From NCBI GenBank assembly GCA_000720375.1, contig JOAA01000028.1, positions 124,001 to 188,000 of the forward strand: a DNA stretch of 64,000 bases, written 5' to 3'. The translations under genes and the position numbers were made by a program. Below are positions 56,239-64,000 of the stretch, in pieces. The notes beneath the pieces were generated by a model. It searched no databases and was not told the DNA's origin. It saw nothing but the letters and a program-made list of their open reading frames with translations. Origin of the DNA: Rhodococcus rhodnii. Its GTDB lineage: Bacteria; Actinomycetota; Actinomycetes; Mycobacteriales; Pseudonocardiaceae. Position 1 is the stretch's first letter, and each line of letters starts with the position of its first letter.

Positions 56239-57158
56239 CAGCGCACCGGCTTGGCGTTGGCCGGATCGAGCGCGTTCAGGATGACCTGTGTGGCGTTCGG
56301 GTCGAACGCGACCATGGCGTGCCCGGCGTAATCCTGAGAGCACAGGTTCTGCAGCACGACATCGGTCGCGTTCGGCGTCCTGAGGTACCCGCTGGAGTAC
56401 GGGACCACGGCCTCGTCGTACTTGGTCATGATCGTGGTGTAACGCACGCCCGGATGGGCCACGCCGCCCTCGGCGAGCTTCGTCAGGAAGTCCGAACCGC
56501 GCAGGAATTGCCGTGCGGCCGGGAAAATGATGTCGACGAGGCTGTCGATCACCGGGCCGAGCCCGACCGCGCGGGCCAGTGCGTAGAAGTTCGCCAGATT
56601 GGCGACGTTGCTGCCGTTCCACAGCGGTGTCAGGCCGACGTAGTCGCTGACTTTCGCCGCACCGCCGAGGAACTTCACGTAGTAGTTGGGCATCAGGCTG
56701 CCCTCGGAGTGGCCGACGATGTCGACCTTGCCGGCGCCCGTCGCGGCGAGCACGCGGTCGACGAACGAGCTGAGCTCGGCGGCGCTCTGCTCCATGGGGT
56801 TACGGCCGCCGATCTGGTTGAGCGGGAACGGTGTACCCGCGGGAACGCCGTAGGTCAGGGCGAACACGCAGTACCCGTTGTTGGCCAGCAGGGGAGAGAT
56901 CGTCTGCCAGTTCGCGGTCATGTTCGCGCTGGCGCCGTGCACGAGGACGACTGGGTCGGGATGCGCGGCCGAAGGCGTGCATGACCAGTTGTTGGCGCCC
57001 GGTGGCGCCGAGCCTGGCCTGGTGAGCTGTGCTTCGGCGGCTTTGGCCAGACCGGCCAGGCCGTATGAGACGGGATATCGGTCCGTAGCAGCGGCACTGG
57101 GAGCGGTCAGGACCAGTGCCAGCACCACGGCGACGCTGCCGAGGAGAGCTGGACGCAC
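56214..57158 (-). CDS. secreted esterase/lipase
   Basis: This 314-residue protein has a signal peptide (about 1-24). HGASANM supplies the oxyanion region, Ser151 in GHSEGS is the nucleophile, and a His in GHAMVAF closes the triad. It matches lipase class 2-type secreted esterases of actinobacteria. It overlaps the hemerythrin gene convergently by 25 bp. Confidence 0.92.
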   Translation of the reverse strand: MRPALLGSVAVVLALVLTAPSAAATDRYPVSYGLAGLAKAAEAQLTRPGSAPPGANNWSCTPSAAHPDPVVLVHGASANMTANWQTISPLLANNGYCVFALTYGVPAGTPFPLNQIGGRNPMEQSAAELSSFVDRVLAATGAGKVDIVGHSEGSLMPNYYVKFLGGAAKVSDYVGLTPLWNGSNVANLANFYALARAVGLGPVIDSLVDIIFPAARQFLRGSDFLTKLAEGGVAHPGVRYTTIMTKYDEAVVPYSSGYLRTPNATDVVLQNLCSQDYAGHAMVAFDPNATQVILNALDPANAKPVRCQFVPVSP

Positions 57159-57173
57159 AGGGATCTCCGTTAT

Positions 57174-57187
57174 CTACTCGGGAGTAG
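57174..57187. promoter_or_regulatory. short inverted repeat between esterase and xylulokinase genes
   Basis: CTACTC and GAGTAG flank two G residues, 16 bp upstream of the esterase start. A repressor site is possible. No matching regulator is encoded next to it. Confidence 0.3.
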
Positions 57188-57275
57188 GAATACTGATGGT
57201 GACTGCGCTCACACCGCCTGTCAATGACCCGCAAACAGTTCAGTCGGTAAACGAATTTGGCCTTAGGATGGGCGA

Positions 57276-58553
57276 ATGGCGTTGGTCGCGGGCGTGGATT
57301 CCTCTACGCAGTCCACAAAGGTCGTGGTGTGTGACGCGGAGACCGGGCAGGTCGTCAGGGAAGGCCGTGCGGCCCACCCGGACGGCACCGAAATTCACCC
57401 TGATGAGTGGTGGCGGGCGTTCCAGGACGCCACGGCCGACGGCCTGCTGGACGGCGTCGCGTCGCTGGGCATCGGCGGTCAGCAGCACGGGATGGTCACC
57501 CTCGACGAGGACGGCGAAGTCGTCCGGCCCGCGTTGTTGTGGAACGACACGCGCTCAGGGAAAGCCGCCGAGGATCTGATCCGTGAGCTCGGCGGGCCCG
57601 CGGAGTGGGCGAACGCGGTCGGGCTGGTCCCGGTCGCCAGCTTCACGGTGACCAAGCTGCGCTGGATGGCCGAGCACGAACCCGAACTCGCCGCCCGGGT
57701 GGCCACGGTGATGCTCCCGCACGACTGGCTGACCTGGAAGCTGACCGGCGAGATGGTCACCGACCGCGGCGACGCGTCGGGCACGGCCTACTACTCCGCG
57801 ACCGATGGCGTGTACCGGGTGGACCTGCTGGAGAAGGCATTCGGCAAGGTCCCGCACCTGCCGCGGGTGCTCGGGCCTGACGAAGCGGCCGGTCGGACGT
57901 CGACAGGAATGCTCGTGTCCGCTGGGACCGGCGACAACATGGCGGCCGCACTCGGGCTTGGCCTGGAGGTCGGGGACGTGGTCGTATCGATCGGCACGAG
58001 CGGCACGGTCTTCGGCGTCACGGACAAGCTCACCCCGGACGTCTCCGGCGCGGTGGCCGGATTCGCCGATGCCACAGGCAAGTTCCTGCCTCTGGTGGCC
58101 ACGTTGAACGCCGCCCGCGTGCTGTCGGCGACCGCGAAGATGCTCGGCGTCGAACTGTCCGAACTGGACCGGTTGGCGTTGTCGGTCAAGGACGCGGGCG
58201 GCCTGGAGTTCGTGCCCTACCTGGACGGTGAACGCACGCCGAACCTCCCGGACGCCACGGGTTCCCTGCTGAACATGCGGCGCGACAACATGACTCCGCA
58301 GAACGTCGCGCGTGCCGCGGTCGAGGGCATGCTCGGCGGTCTCGGTGCTGGTCTCGACGCTGTGCGTGCCGTTGGCCTTGAGGCGCAAAGGATCCTGCTC
58401 ATCGGTGGTGGTGCTCGGTCGGCCGCTGTGCAGGGGATCGCACCGGAGATCTTCGGTGTGCCGGTCGAGGTCCCGGCCGCCGCCGAGTACGTGGCGCTCG
58501 GTGCGGCGCGGCAGGCAGCATGGGCGTTGACCGGTCAGTACCCGGCATGGTGA
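57276..58553 (+). CDS. xylB: xylulokinase (FGGY family)
   Basis: Xylulokinase phosphorylates D-xylulose for the pentose phosphate pathway. The protein has 425 residues, slightly shorter than the usual 450-490. It begins [18 protein letters not shown], with [29 protein letters not shown] and [20 protein letters not shown]. No other xylose gene is near, so the true sugar could differ. Confidence 0.9.
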   Translation: MALVAGVDSSTQSTKVVVCDAETGQVVREGRAAHPDGTEIHPDEWWRAFQDATADGLLDGVASLGIGGQQHGMVTLDEDGEVVRPALLWNDTRSGKAAEDLIRELGGPAEWANAVGLVPVASFTVTKLRWMAEHEPELAARVATVMLPHDWLTWKLTGEMVTDRGDASGTAYYSATDGVYRVDLLEKAFGKVPHLPRVLGPDEAAGRTSTGMLVSAGTGDNMAAALGLGLEVGDVVVSIGTSGTVFGVTDKLTPDVSGAVAGFADATGKFLPLVATLNAARVLSATAKMLGVELSELDRLALSVKDAGGLEFVPYLDGERTPNLPDATGSLLNMRRDNMTPQNVARAAVEGMLGGLGAGLDAVRAVGLEAQRILLIGGGARSAAVQGIAPEIFGVPVEVPAAAEYVALGAARQAAWALTGQYPAW

Positions 58554-58602
58554 TGTCCGAATACCGCCAGTGCCGGCCGGGACAGGGCGGCAAACTGTAC
58601 GT

Positions 58603-59094
58603 ATGAAGTGCTACACCGTGATGGACACTCCGATTGGGCAGCTCACGTTGGTCGCTACCGACGGCGTGCTGAGCGGCGTGTACATGGAAAAGCAGCGTCA
58701 TTTGCCGCCGTTCGAGACGTTCGGCCACCCCGACCCGGAGCCGTTCGGCGAGGTCATCGAGCAGCTCAACGAGTACTTCGCCGGCAAGCGGACCACGTTC
58801 GACCTGCCCATGACGTTCGAGGGAACGGAATTCCAGCGCACTGTCTGGCAGGCACTGTGCGACATCCCTTACGGCGAAACGATTTCCTACGGCGAACTGG
58901 CCTTGCGGCTCGGCAGGACACAGGCCGCCTCGCGAGCCGTCGGCCTGGCGAACGGCAAGAACCCGATCAGCATCATCGTGCCGTGCCACCGCGTTGTCGG
59001 TTCGACGGGTGATCTCACCGGTTACGGCGGTGGCATCGAGCGCAAGCGCTACCTGCTCGACTTCGAGCGCGGCGACACGTTGGTCTACAGCTGA
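58603..59094 (+). CDS. ogt: methylated-DNA-protein-cysteine S-methyltransferase
   Basis: ATG 58603 gives 163 residues. The acceptor Cys128 lies in IIVPCHRVVGS, with the helix-turn-helix part FQRTVWQALCDIPYGETISYGELA before it. It removes O6-alkyl groups from guanine in a suicide reaction. The 3' end overlaps the DM13 gene by 10 bp. Confidence 0.95.
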   Translation: MKCYTVMDTPIGQLTLVATDGVLSGVYMEKQRHLPPFETFGHPDPEPFGEVIEQLNEYFAGKRTTFDLPMTFEGTEFQRTVWQALCDIPYGETISYGELALRLGRTQAASRAVGLANGKNPISIIVPCHRVVGSTGDLTGYGGGIERKRYLLDFERGDTLVYS

Positions 59095-59672
59095 AGCGGC
59101 GCCGAGCCGAAGGCCACATTGAACCGGTCGCACCAGATGACCACGCTGCGCAGCCCGTCAAGGGACGTGCCCGCTGGGATCACGTAGTTCTGGTTGCCGT
59201 GGGTGGCTTTGAGTTCGCCGAGTTTGACGTAACGACCGTCGTCGTACTTGAACCAGTCGCCGCCCGCGGTCGCGTCGGTCAGCCACACGTGCAGATCCGG
59301 GCCGTCTGATGAGGACAGTCCGGTGAACCGCAGAATTCTTTGCCCGTCAGGCAGTTCGAGCACGGCGGCCTGGCCGGACGTGGTGTGCTCCTGCGAGACG
59401 AACTTGCCGGACGCCAGTTCCTTCGGGCCACTCGGTGCCGCTGAGGTCGCCGTGGGGGTCGCCGTGGGGGTTGTCCCGGAAGTCGTCGGCTGAGGACTTT
59501 CGCTGGTCGTGGCCGGTGGCGCCACTTGCGTTTCGGCGATGGGCAAAGCTTCGTCGATCGTGCTGCTGGTGAACAACTTCCAAGGCTGGAACGCCCACAG
59601 CGCGAACGCGCCCGCGACGGCGAGGACGGCAAGAACCGCCCACGTGACCTTCTTCCGAAACAGTGCTCGCAT
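59085..59672 (-). CDS. membrane-anchored DM13 domain protein
   Basis: This 195-residue protein has an N-terminal membrane helix (VTWAVLAVLAVAGAFALWAF), a Thr/Pro/Ser linker (about 50-85), then a DM13 domain with GPDLHVWLTDATAG and the conserved Cys in VVIWCDRFNVAFG. DM13 is a predicted extracellular cytochrome- or redox-associated domain. It is divergent from a BNR-repeat secreted protein. Confidence 0.88.
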   Translation of the reverse strand: MRALFRKKVTWAVLAVLAVAGAFALWAFQPWKLFTSSTIDEALPIAETQVAPPATTSESPQPTTSGTTPTATPTATSAAPSGPKELASGKFVSQEHTTSGQAAVLELPDGQRILRFTGLSSSDGPDLHVWLTDATAGGDWFKYDDGRYVKLGELKATHGNQNYVIPAGTSLDGLRSVVIWCDRFNVAFGSAPLQL

Positions 59673-59772
59673 GCGTCTATTAGACCGGGTAAAGCCGAAG
59701 AATCGCCCTTACCGGATCCTTACGACTGTTGGCGGTGGCCGGTGCGGTCCCGATCCGGTAGTTTCCGCCCGC

Positions 59773-60840
59773 ATGAGGTGGATTGCGGGTTTATCTGCAC
59801 TTGCCCTGCTCAGCGGCGTTGTCATCGCGGGGGCGGCGCCGGCGAACGCGTCACACGGGCTCACCTGGCAGCTGACCCCGACCGGGTCGGAAGCCCGGTT
59901 GCGTGGTCTGTCCGTTGTGGACGGCAGGACGGCGTGGGCCAGCGGCAGCCTCGGCACGGTGCTGCGGACCACCGACGGCGGCAAGACCTGGGCCAGCGTC
60001 GGCCCGCCGGACACCGCGGCACTGCAGTTCCGTGACATCGAGGCGTTCGACGCGAACACAGCCGTCGCGTTGTCCATCGGCAACGGCGAGGACTCCCGGA
60101 TCTACACCACGACCGACGGCGGCAAGTCCTGGACGGAGTCGTTCCGCAACCCCGACGCGAAAGCGTTCTACGACTGCATCGCCTTCTTCGACCGCCGCAA
60201 CGGCCTGGCACTGAGCGACCCGGTCGACGGCAAGTTCCGCATCCTGTCCACCAACGACGGCGGCAAGAGCTGGAAGGTCCTGCCCGCCGACGGAATGCCC
60301 GCCGCGCAGCCCGCCGAGTTCGCGTTCGCCGCGAGCGGCCAGTGCCTGGTGACTGCCACAACAAATGTGGCTGGGCACAAGGACGCGTGGATCGCGACCG
60401 GTGGGGACGCCAAAGCCCGCGTCTTGCACTCCAAGGACCGCGGCCTGACGTGGACGGTCAGCGACACCCCGCTGCAGAGCGGCCCGAGCGCCGGCGTGTT
60501 CTCGGTGGCGTTCCGCGACTCCCGGACCGGTATCGCGATCGGCGGTGACTTCGACCCGGCCAACGAGACCAAGGACGCCGTGGCCCGCACCGGTGACGGC
60601 GGCAAGACATGGAAGAAACCGCCGCAGGCACCGAAGGGATACCGCTCCGGCGCGACGTACATCCCGTACGTGCCGACCGGGATCCTGGCCGTCGGCCCGA
60701 CCGGCAGCGACGTCAGCATCGACGGCGGCAATCACTGGTACCAGTTCGACTCCGGCAGCTTCGACACCGTCGACTGTGGATGGGACGCGTCCTGCTGGGC
60801 CGCGGGCGAGAAGGGCCGCGTGGCCAAACTGCACTGGTAG
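59773..60840 (+). CDS. secreted Ycf48/BNR-repeat beta-propeller protein
   Basis: ATG 59773 gives 355 residues with a signal peptide (about 1-26). Repeated Asp-box motifs (TTDGGKTW, TTDGGKSW, NDGGKSW, GDGGKTW) mark a BNR/Ycf48-like propeller. Sialidase activity is not implied. Function unknown. Confidence 0.88.
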   Translation: MRWIAGLSALALLSGVVIAGAAPANASHGLTWQLTPTGSEARLRGLSVVDGRTAWASGSLGTVLRTTDGGKTWASVGPPDTAALQFRDIEAFDANTAVALSIGNGEDSRIYTTTDGGKSWTESFRNPDAKAFYDCIAFFDRRNGLALSDPVDGKFRILSTNDGGKSWKVLPADGMPAAQPAEFAFAASGQCLVTATTNVAGHKDAWIATGGDAKARVLHSKDRGLTWTVSDTPLQSGPSAGVFSVAFRDSRTGIAIGGDFDPANETKDAVARTGDGGKTWKKPPQAPKGYRSGATYIPYVPTGILAVGPTGSDVSIDGGNHWYQFDSGSFDTVDCGWDASCWAAGEKGRVAKLHW

Positions 60841-60849
60841 ATAAAACAT

Positions 60850-60878
60850 TTGGCGAAGGGCGGTAGGCGAGCTACAGT
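60850..60878 (+). promoter_or_regulatory. housekeeping-type promoter of the tuf3-like operon
   Basis: TTGGCG (60850-60855), a 17-bp spacer and TACAGT (60873-60878), matching TANNNT, precede the leader GTG by 8 bases, so initiation falls at or just before the leader codon. Confidence 0.6.
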
Positions 60879-60886
60879 CCTTCGCT

Positions 60887-60976
60887 GTGTTCCGGATGAT
60901 CGACGTGGCGACGCTCGCAGGCTCGAACCTGCTGAGCGCACTGTCGGCATCCGTTCTGGCAGAGCTGGATAGCTGA
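60887..60976 (+). CDS. candidate 29-residue leader peptide upstream of tuf3
   Basis: GTG 60887 opens 29 codons ending at TGA 60974-60976. The peptide is Leu/Ala/Ser-rich in its second half ([17 protein letters not shown]). With the -10 box 8 bases upstream it would be translated as a leaderless or near-leaderless mRNA. The stop codon is directly followed by the 5' arm of the hairpin at 60977. The peptide itself resembles no known leader that I recognise. Confidence 0.5.
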   Translation: MFRMIDVATLAGSNLLSALSASVLAELDS

Positions 60977-61045
60977 CCCTCCTCCCTTCCGCACCTTCCT
61001 CCGCGGAACCCGAGGAGGAGGGTTGCCGGCTTCGCGGGTTCCGCG
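60977..61045 (+). promoter_or_regulatory. candidate attenuator with two mutually exclusive stems
   Basis: Stem A pairs CCCTCCTCC (60977-60985) with GGAGGAGGG (61014-61022) and continues as TTCCGC (60987-60992) with GCGGAA (61003-61008). Stem B pairs CGCGGAACCCG (61002-61012) perfectly with CGGGTTCCGCG (61035-61045). The two share 61003-61008 and cannot coexist. No U-tract follows, so termination or translation control are both possible. Confidence 0.55.
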
Positions 61046-61073
61046 TCTCCCAGCTTCCAGAAACCAAGGGAAC

Positions 61074-62270
61074 ATGAGCAAGCAGACGTACGTGCGCACC
61101 AAGCCGCACGTCAACATCGGCACGATGGGCCACGTCGACCACGGCAAGACCACGCTGACCGCGGCGATCACCAAGGTGCTCGCCAACCACGGTGAGGGCA
61201 CCAAGTACGTGGCCTTCGACAAGATCGACCGCGCGCCCGAGGAGATCGAGCGCGGCATCACGATCAACATCTCGCACGTCGAGTACGAGACGCCGACCAG
61301 GCACTACGCCCACGTCGACATGCCGGGGCACGCCGACTACGTGAAGAACATGATCACCGGCGCGGCCCAGCTGGACGGCGCGATCCTGGTCGTCTCGGCC
61401 GAGGACGGCTCGATGCCGCAGACCCGTGAGCACGTCGTGCTCGCGCGTCGAATAGGTGTCGAGCACATCGTCGTCGCGCTGAACAAGGCGGACCTCGTCG
61501 CCGACAGCGACCTGCTCGACCTCGTCGAGCTGGAGGTCCGCGAGCTGCTGAGCCGCTACGGCTTCGACGGCGACGCGGTCCCGGTCGTACGGGTCTCCGG
61601 CCTCAAGGCTCTCGAAGGCGACCCGGTGTGGGAGCAGAAGATCGTGGAGCTGCTCGAAGCGGTCGACGAGTACGTGCCGACTCCGGTACGACGGCTCGAC
61701 CTGCCGTTCCTCATGCCGGTGGAGAACGTCATGACGATCACCGGGCGCGGCACGGTCGTGACCGGCGCGGTGGAGCAGGGCACGATCAAGCTCGGCGACA
61801 CCGTCGAGGTGGTCGGCCTGGACGAGACGTTCTCCAGTGTCGTGACGGGCTTGGAGATGTTCGGCAAGTCGCTGGAGCGCGCCGAGGCGGGTGACAACGC
61901 CGCGGTGCTGCTGCGTGGCGTGAAGCGTGACCAGATCCGGCGTGGCCAGGTGCTGGCCCTGCCGGGAAGCGTTACGGCGCACCGGAAGTTCCGCGCGGAC
62001 GCGTACGTCCTGACGGAGCAGGAAGGCGGCAGGCGTAAGCCGATTCACGACAACTACCGGCCGCAGTTCCACTTCCGGACCAGCGACGTGCCGGGTGCAG
62101 TGTTGATCAACGCGGCGACGCTCGAGCAGGCGATGGTCATGCCGGGCGACAGCACGGAGTTCGTGGTCGAGCTCGGCAAGCCGGTCGCGATGAGCAAGGG
62201 ACAGGGCTTCGCCATCCGTGAGGGCGGAATCACCGTCGCCGCGGGCACCGTGGCCGAAATCCTGTCGTGA
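61074..62270 (+). CDS. tuf3: divergent elongation factor Tu (tuf3 type)
   Basis: EF-Tu delivers aminoacyl-tRNA to the ribosome. The 398 residues keep G1 GHVDHGKTT, the G3 variant [12 protein letters not shown] (canonical EF-Tu has DCPGH), and G4 NKAD, with FAIREGG near the end. Overall divergence ([24 protein letters not shown], lack of the usual basic C terminus) matches the third EF-Tu of streptomycetes, which is stress-induced and can confer elfamycin tolerance. It is not in a ribosomal operon. The Gln of MPQTREH is kept. ATG 61074 follows AAGGG. Confidence 0.93.
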   Translation: MSKQTYVRTKPHVNIGTMGHVDHGKTTLTAAITKVLANHGEGTKYVAFDKIDRAPEEIERGITINISHVEYETPTRHYAHVDMPGHADYVKNMITGAAQLDGAILVVSAEDGSMPQTREHVVLARRIGVEHIVVALNKADLVADSDLLDLVELEVRELLSRYGFDGDAVPVVRVSGLKALEGDPVWEQKIVELLEAVDEYVPTPVRRLDLPFLMPVENVMTITGRGTVVTGAVEQGTIKLGDTVEVVGLDETFSSVVTGLEMFGKSLERAEAGDNAAVLLRGVKRDQIRRGQVLALPGSVTAHRKFRADAYVLTEQEGGRRKPIHDNYRPQFHFRTSDVPGAVLINAATLEQAMVMPGDSTEFVVELGKPVAMSKGQGFAIREGGITVAAGTVAEILS

Positions 62271-62460
62271 GTGGTTTGTCCCGGGAGAAGCCCCCCGTCG
62301 TGAGTGGTTTGTCCCGGTAGTAGCCCCCCGTCGTGAGTGGTTTGTCCCGGTAGTCGAACAACCACTCACGACACTCTTACCAGCGACGCTGGTTCTGATT
62401 GTCGTGAGTGGTTGTTCGGATGTTCAGCTATAGCCCGGAATGGGACAAACCACTCACGAC
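62264..62460. repeat. tandem 33-bp repeats nested with long inverted repeats (bidirectional terminator)
   Basis: Three direct copies of GTCGTGAGTGGTTTGTCCCG start at 62264, 62297 and 62330 (33-bp period; the first overlaps the tuf stop). The complement GGGACAAACCACTCACGAC at 62442-62460 can pair with any of them over 19 bp. Inside lies a perfect 18-bp inverted repeat, 62355-62372 with 62401-62418. It separates convergent tuf3 and protease genes. Confidence 0.8.
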
Positions 62461-62462
62461 AG

Positions 62463-63341
62463 TCATTGGCCGATCTGGGCGTCGAAGGCTTGCAGCACTT
62501 CGGTCACCGGCTGGAAGAATGTCACGCCACCCTGCTGGCAGTCACCGGCGCCGCCGGAGGTCAGGCCGAGCGCGGTGCCGTCCTGGGTGAACAGCGGACC
62601 GCCGCTGTCGCCGCCCTCGGCGCACACCGTGGTCTGGATCAGGCCGGTGACCCGGCCTTCGGGGTAGTTCACGGTCGCGTTCAGCCCGGTCACGCGGCCG
62701 TCGTTCAGCCCGGTCGTGCTGCCCATCCGCAAGACCTGCTGATTCACGCGTGGGTCCGCGGCCCGCCGGATCTGCACGGTCCCGTTGCCGGTGTCCACCT
62801 CGCTGGGCGCATCGGTGTTGGCGTTGTTGTACGACAACAAGGCGAAGTCACCGTTGCCCGGGAACGTCGACTCCTGAACGGTGGCGACGGGCCTGCCGCC
62901 CTGCGTCAACGACCACTGGTTCCCGGCTGCCGTGCAGTGCCCGGCGGTGAGAATGCCCGGGGCGCCGTTGCTCATGGTCACGTTGAAGCCCAGCGAACAC
63001 CGGCCGCGGCCCGCGAAGATCGCGTCGCCGCCCTCGGCGAACAGCCTGAACTGGCCGGGTGCCCGCTGCACCTGCACCTTGTCGCTGCGGGTGGTCAGCA
63101 GGCTGGCCCACTGGTCGCTGTTGACGGTGCTGTCCGCGGTGATCAGCGTCTGACCGGTCTCCGGATCGGTTGCCCACGCGGTGCCCACCATGCCGCGCAT
63201 CTGGTCGAGTGTCGGGACATTCGGTCGAGAATTGTGGGCGCTGGCCTGGGGAATCGCGAAGGCGGCCGCAGCGGCCAGTGCGACACCCGCGGCCGCGATG
63301 ATCGCCTTCTTGCGGGTGATTTTCCTGTGTGCGTTGCGCAT
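62463..63341 (-). CDS. secreted chymotrypsin-like serine protease (S1 family)
   Basis: This 292-residue protein has a signal peptide (about 1-35), a propeptide-like stretch, then the protease domain with triad His135 (TAGHC), Asp165 (GNGDFALL) and Ser246 (GDSGGP). Cys pairs 115-136 and one spanning Ser246 fit disulphides. It resembles streptogrisin-type proteases with a short pro-region. It could be a target of nothing nearby; the serpin at 20691 lacks a signal peptide. Confidence 0.93.
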   Translation of the reverse strand: MRNAHRKITRKKAIIAAAGVALAAAAAFAIPQASAHNSRPNVPTLDQMRGMVGTAWATDPETGQTLITADSTVNSDQWASLLTTRSDKVQVQRAPGQFRLFAEGGDAIFAGRGRCSLGFNVTMSNGAPGILTAGHCTAAGNQWSLTQGGRPVATVQESTFPGNGDFALLSYNNANTDAPSEVDTGNGTVQIRRAADPRVNQQVLRMGSTTGLNDGRVTGLNATVNYPEGRVTGLIQTTVCAEGGDSGGPLFTQDGTALGLTSGGAGDCQQGGVTFFQPVTEVLQAFDAQIGQ

Positions 63342-63607
63342 GTCGAAGCCCTTCCGGCGGTAGGTCCTTCACTACCCGTACGGGCAATCGGTGTGCGGCG
63401 GTTCAGACCAGTTTCGCTGAATTGATCAGGACGGGTCGGCGTACCAGCCCGCCGCGCCGGGCACGACCCGCCGATCGGCCCGAATTTCTTTCCGGTCGTC
63501 TTGGCCGCGGCACCGATCGGTTGTTCTGCGCCATGACCCTGAACTGCTCGCTTCGCCGGTTCCGTTTTCCCGGTCGAACGGTTTTCCACTCCGGAAAGGA
63601 ACAAACA

Positions 63608-64000
63608 ATGCGAGCGTTTTCGCGTGGTGTGCTGGCCGCGGTGTTCATGGCGGCGCTGAGTGCAGGCACGATCCCGGCTGTCGCACAGACGGAATCGGCG
63701 CCGAGTGCGACCCCGTCGGCCGCCAATCAGAACAACAACCAGAACAACCAGAACAACCGGAACAACAACCAGAACCAAAACCAGAATCAGAACAACAACA
63801 ACCAGAACAATCAGGCGTGCAACGCCCAGCAACGGCAGAACGCCAACCGGGCGGCGAACAACACGGCCCGACGGGCGCAGCAGTCACGAAATGCCGCGAA
63901 CCGAGCCACCCAGCGCGCGGCGCAGGCACGCAAGGCCGCCAACCGAGCGGCAAAGCGCGCCGCGAACGCCCGGCAAGCCGCGAACGCCGCAGCCAACCGC
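63608..64000 (+). CDS. secreted Asn/Gln-rich then Ala/Arg-rich protein (3' partial)
   Basis: ATG 63608, behind GAAAGGAAC, opens a frame still open at the window end (131 codons seen). A signal peptide (about 1-26, ending PAVAQ) is followed by an Asn/Gln-rich stretch (about 39-68) and then a coiled, basic, Ala/Arg/Asn-rich region with repeating NRAA and ARxAA segments. No domain is recognised. The C-terminal part could be an alanine-rich helix that binds nucleic acid or wall polymer. It is divergent from the protease across 266 bp. Confidence 0.75.
   Translation, partial: MRAFSRGVLAAVFMAALSAGTIPAVAQTESAPSATPSAANQNNNQNNQNNRNNNQNQNQNQNNNNQNNQACNAQQRQNANRAANNTARRAQQSRNAANRATQRAAQARKAANRAAKRAANARQAANAAANR

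Noticed and set aside
62264..62350. Possible CRISPR-like direct repeats
   Set aside because: Only three units with 12-bp intervals that are nearly identical, no cas genes; better explained as terminator repeats.

Overview
The window is high-GC actinobacterial DNA, best matched to Pseudonocardiales or a close relative. The evidence is GTG/TTG starts, dense 4-bp stop/start overlaps, GC-rich hairpins without U-tracts, and a gene order (CNNM/HlyC protein, small deaminase-like protein, era, recO, uppS, YbjN-like protein, zur, smtB, glyS, dgt, dnaG, Asn and Met tRNAs) that parallels the Rv2366c-Rv2343c region of mycobacteria. There is no prophage, integrase, transposase or CRISPR array. The genus cannot be fixed from the sequence alone.

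Positions 1-28023 hold the conserved backbone with lineage-specific insertions. Between recO and uppS lies a Pls-type (poly-amino-acid synthetase-like) gene broken by an out-of-frame deletion that removes the end of the adenylation domain and most of the carrier domain. A DUF318 permease and its TIGR03943 partner lie upstream of a zur-smtB operon, and a His/Cys-rich metallothionein-like protein follows close by, so this is a metal-homeostasis neighbourhood. A DesK-type two-component system, a DUF218 protein and a serpin surround dgt. An ECF41-type sigma factor is paired with a CMD-domain gene that carries a near-perfect ECF41 promoter.

Positions 28086-39725 are an accessory stretch of divergent or convergent regulator/target pairs: HxlR with an NmrA-like reductase, Lrp with a methionine gamma-lyase-like enzyme, SoxR, and LysR with a PRISE-type reductase. 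It also has an SPFH lipoprotein, an epoxide hydrolase, exonuclease III, two tandem RNHCP proteins, a methyltransferase and a double GNAT. Positions 39810-44372 encode topoisomerase IV (parE-parC).

Positions 44373-53812 carry secreted carbohydrate-active enzymes (PL6 lyase, GH97 glycosidase), a secreted lipoprotein, and an unannotated 23-residue Cys-rich mini-gene. The 3' side of the PL6 gene is full of direct and inverted scrambled copies of itself. A phytoene-dehydrogenase-like enzyme, an epimerase and an SRPBCC protein follow, then small genes and a hydrolase remnant.

Positions 53909-64000 hold a putative ferritin-like plus double-hemerythrin operon, an esterase, xylulokinase, a DNA alkyltransferase, a DM13 protein and a BNR-repeat protein. 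A divergent EF-Tu (tuf3 type) follows, preceded by a promoter, a nearly leaderless 29-residue leader peptide and two mutually exclusive RNA stems, which together look like a translational attenuator. The window ends with a nest of tandem and inverted repeats, a chymotrypsin-like protease, and the start of a secreted Asn/Gln-rich then Ala/Arg-rich protein that runs off the edge.
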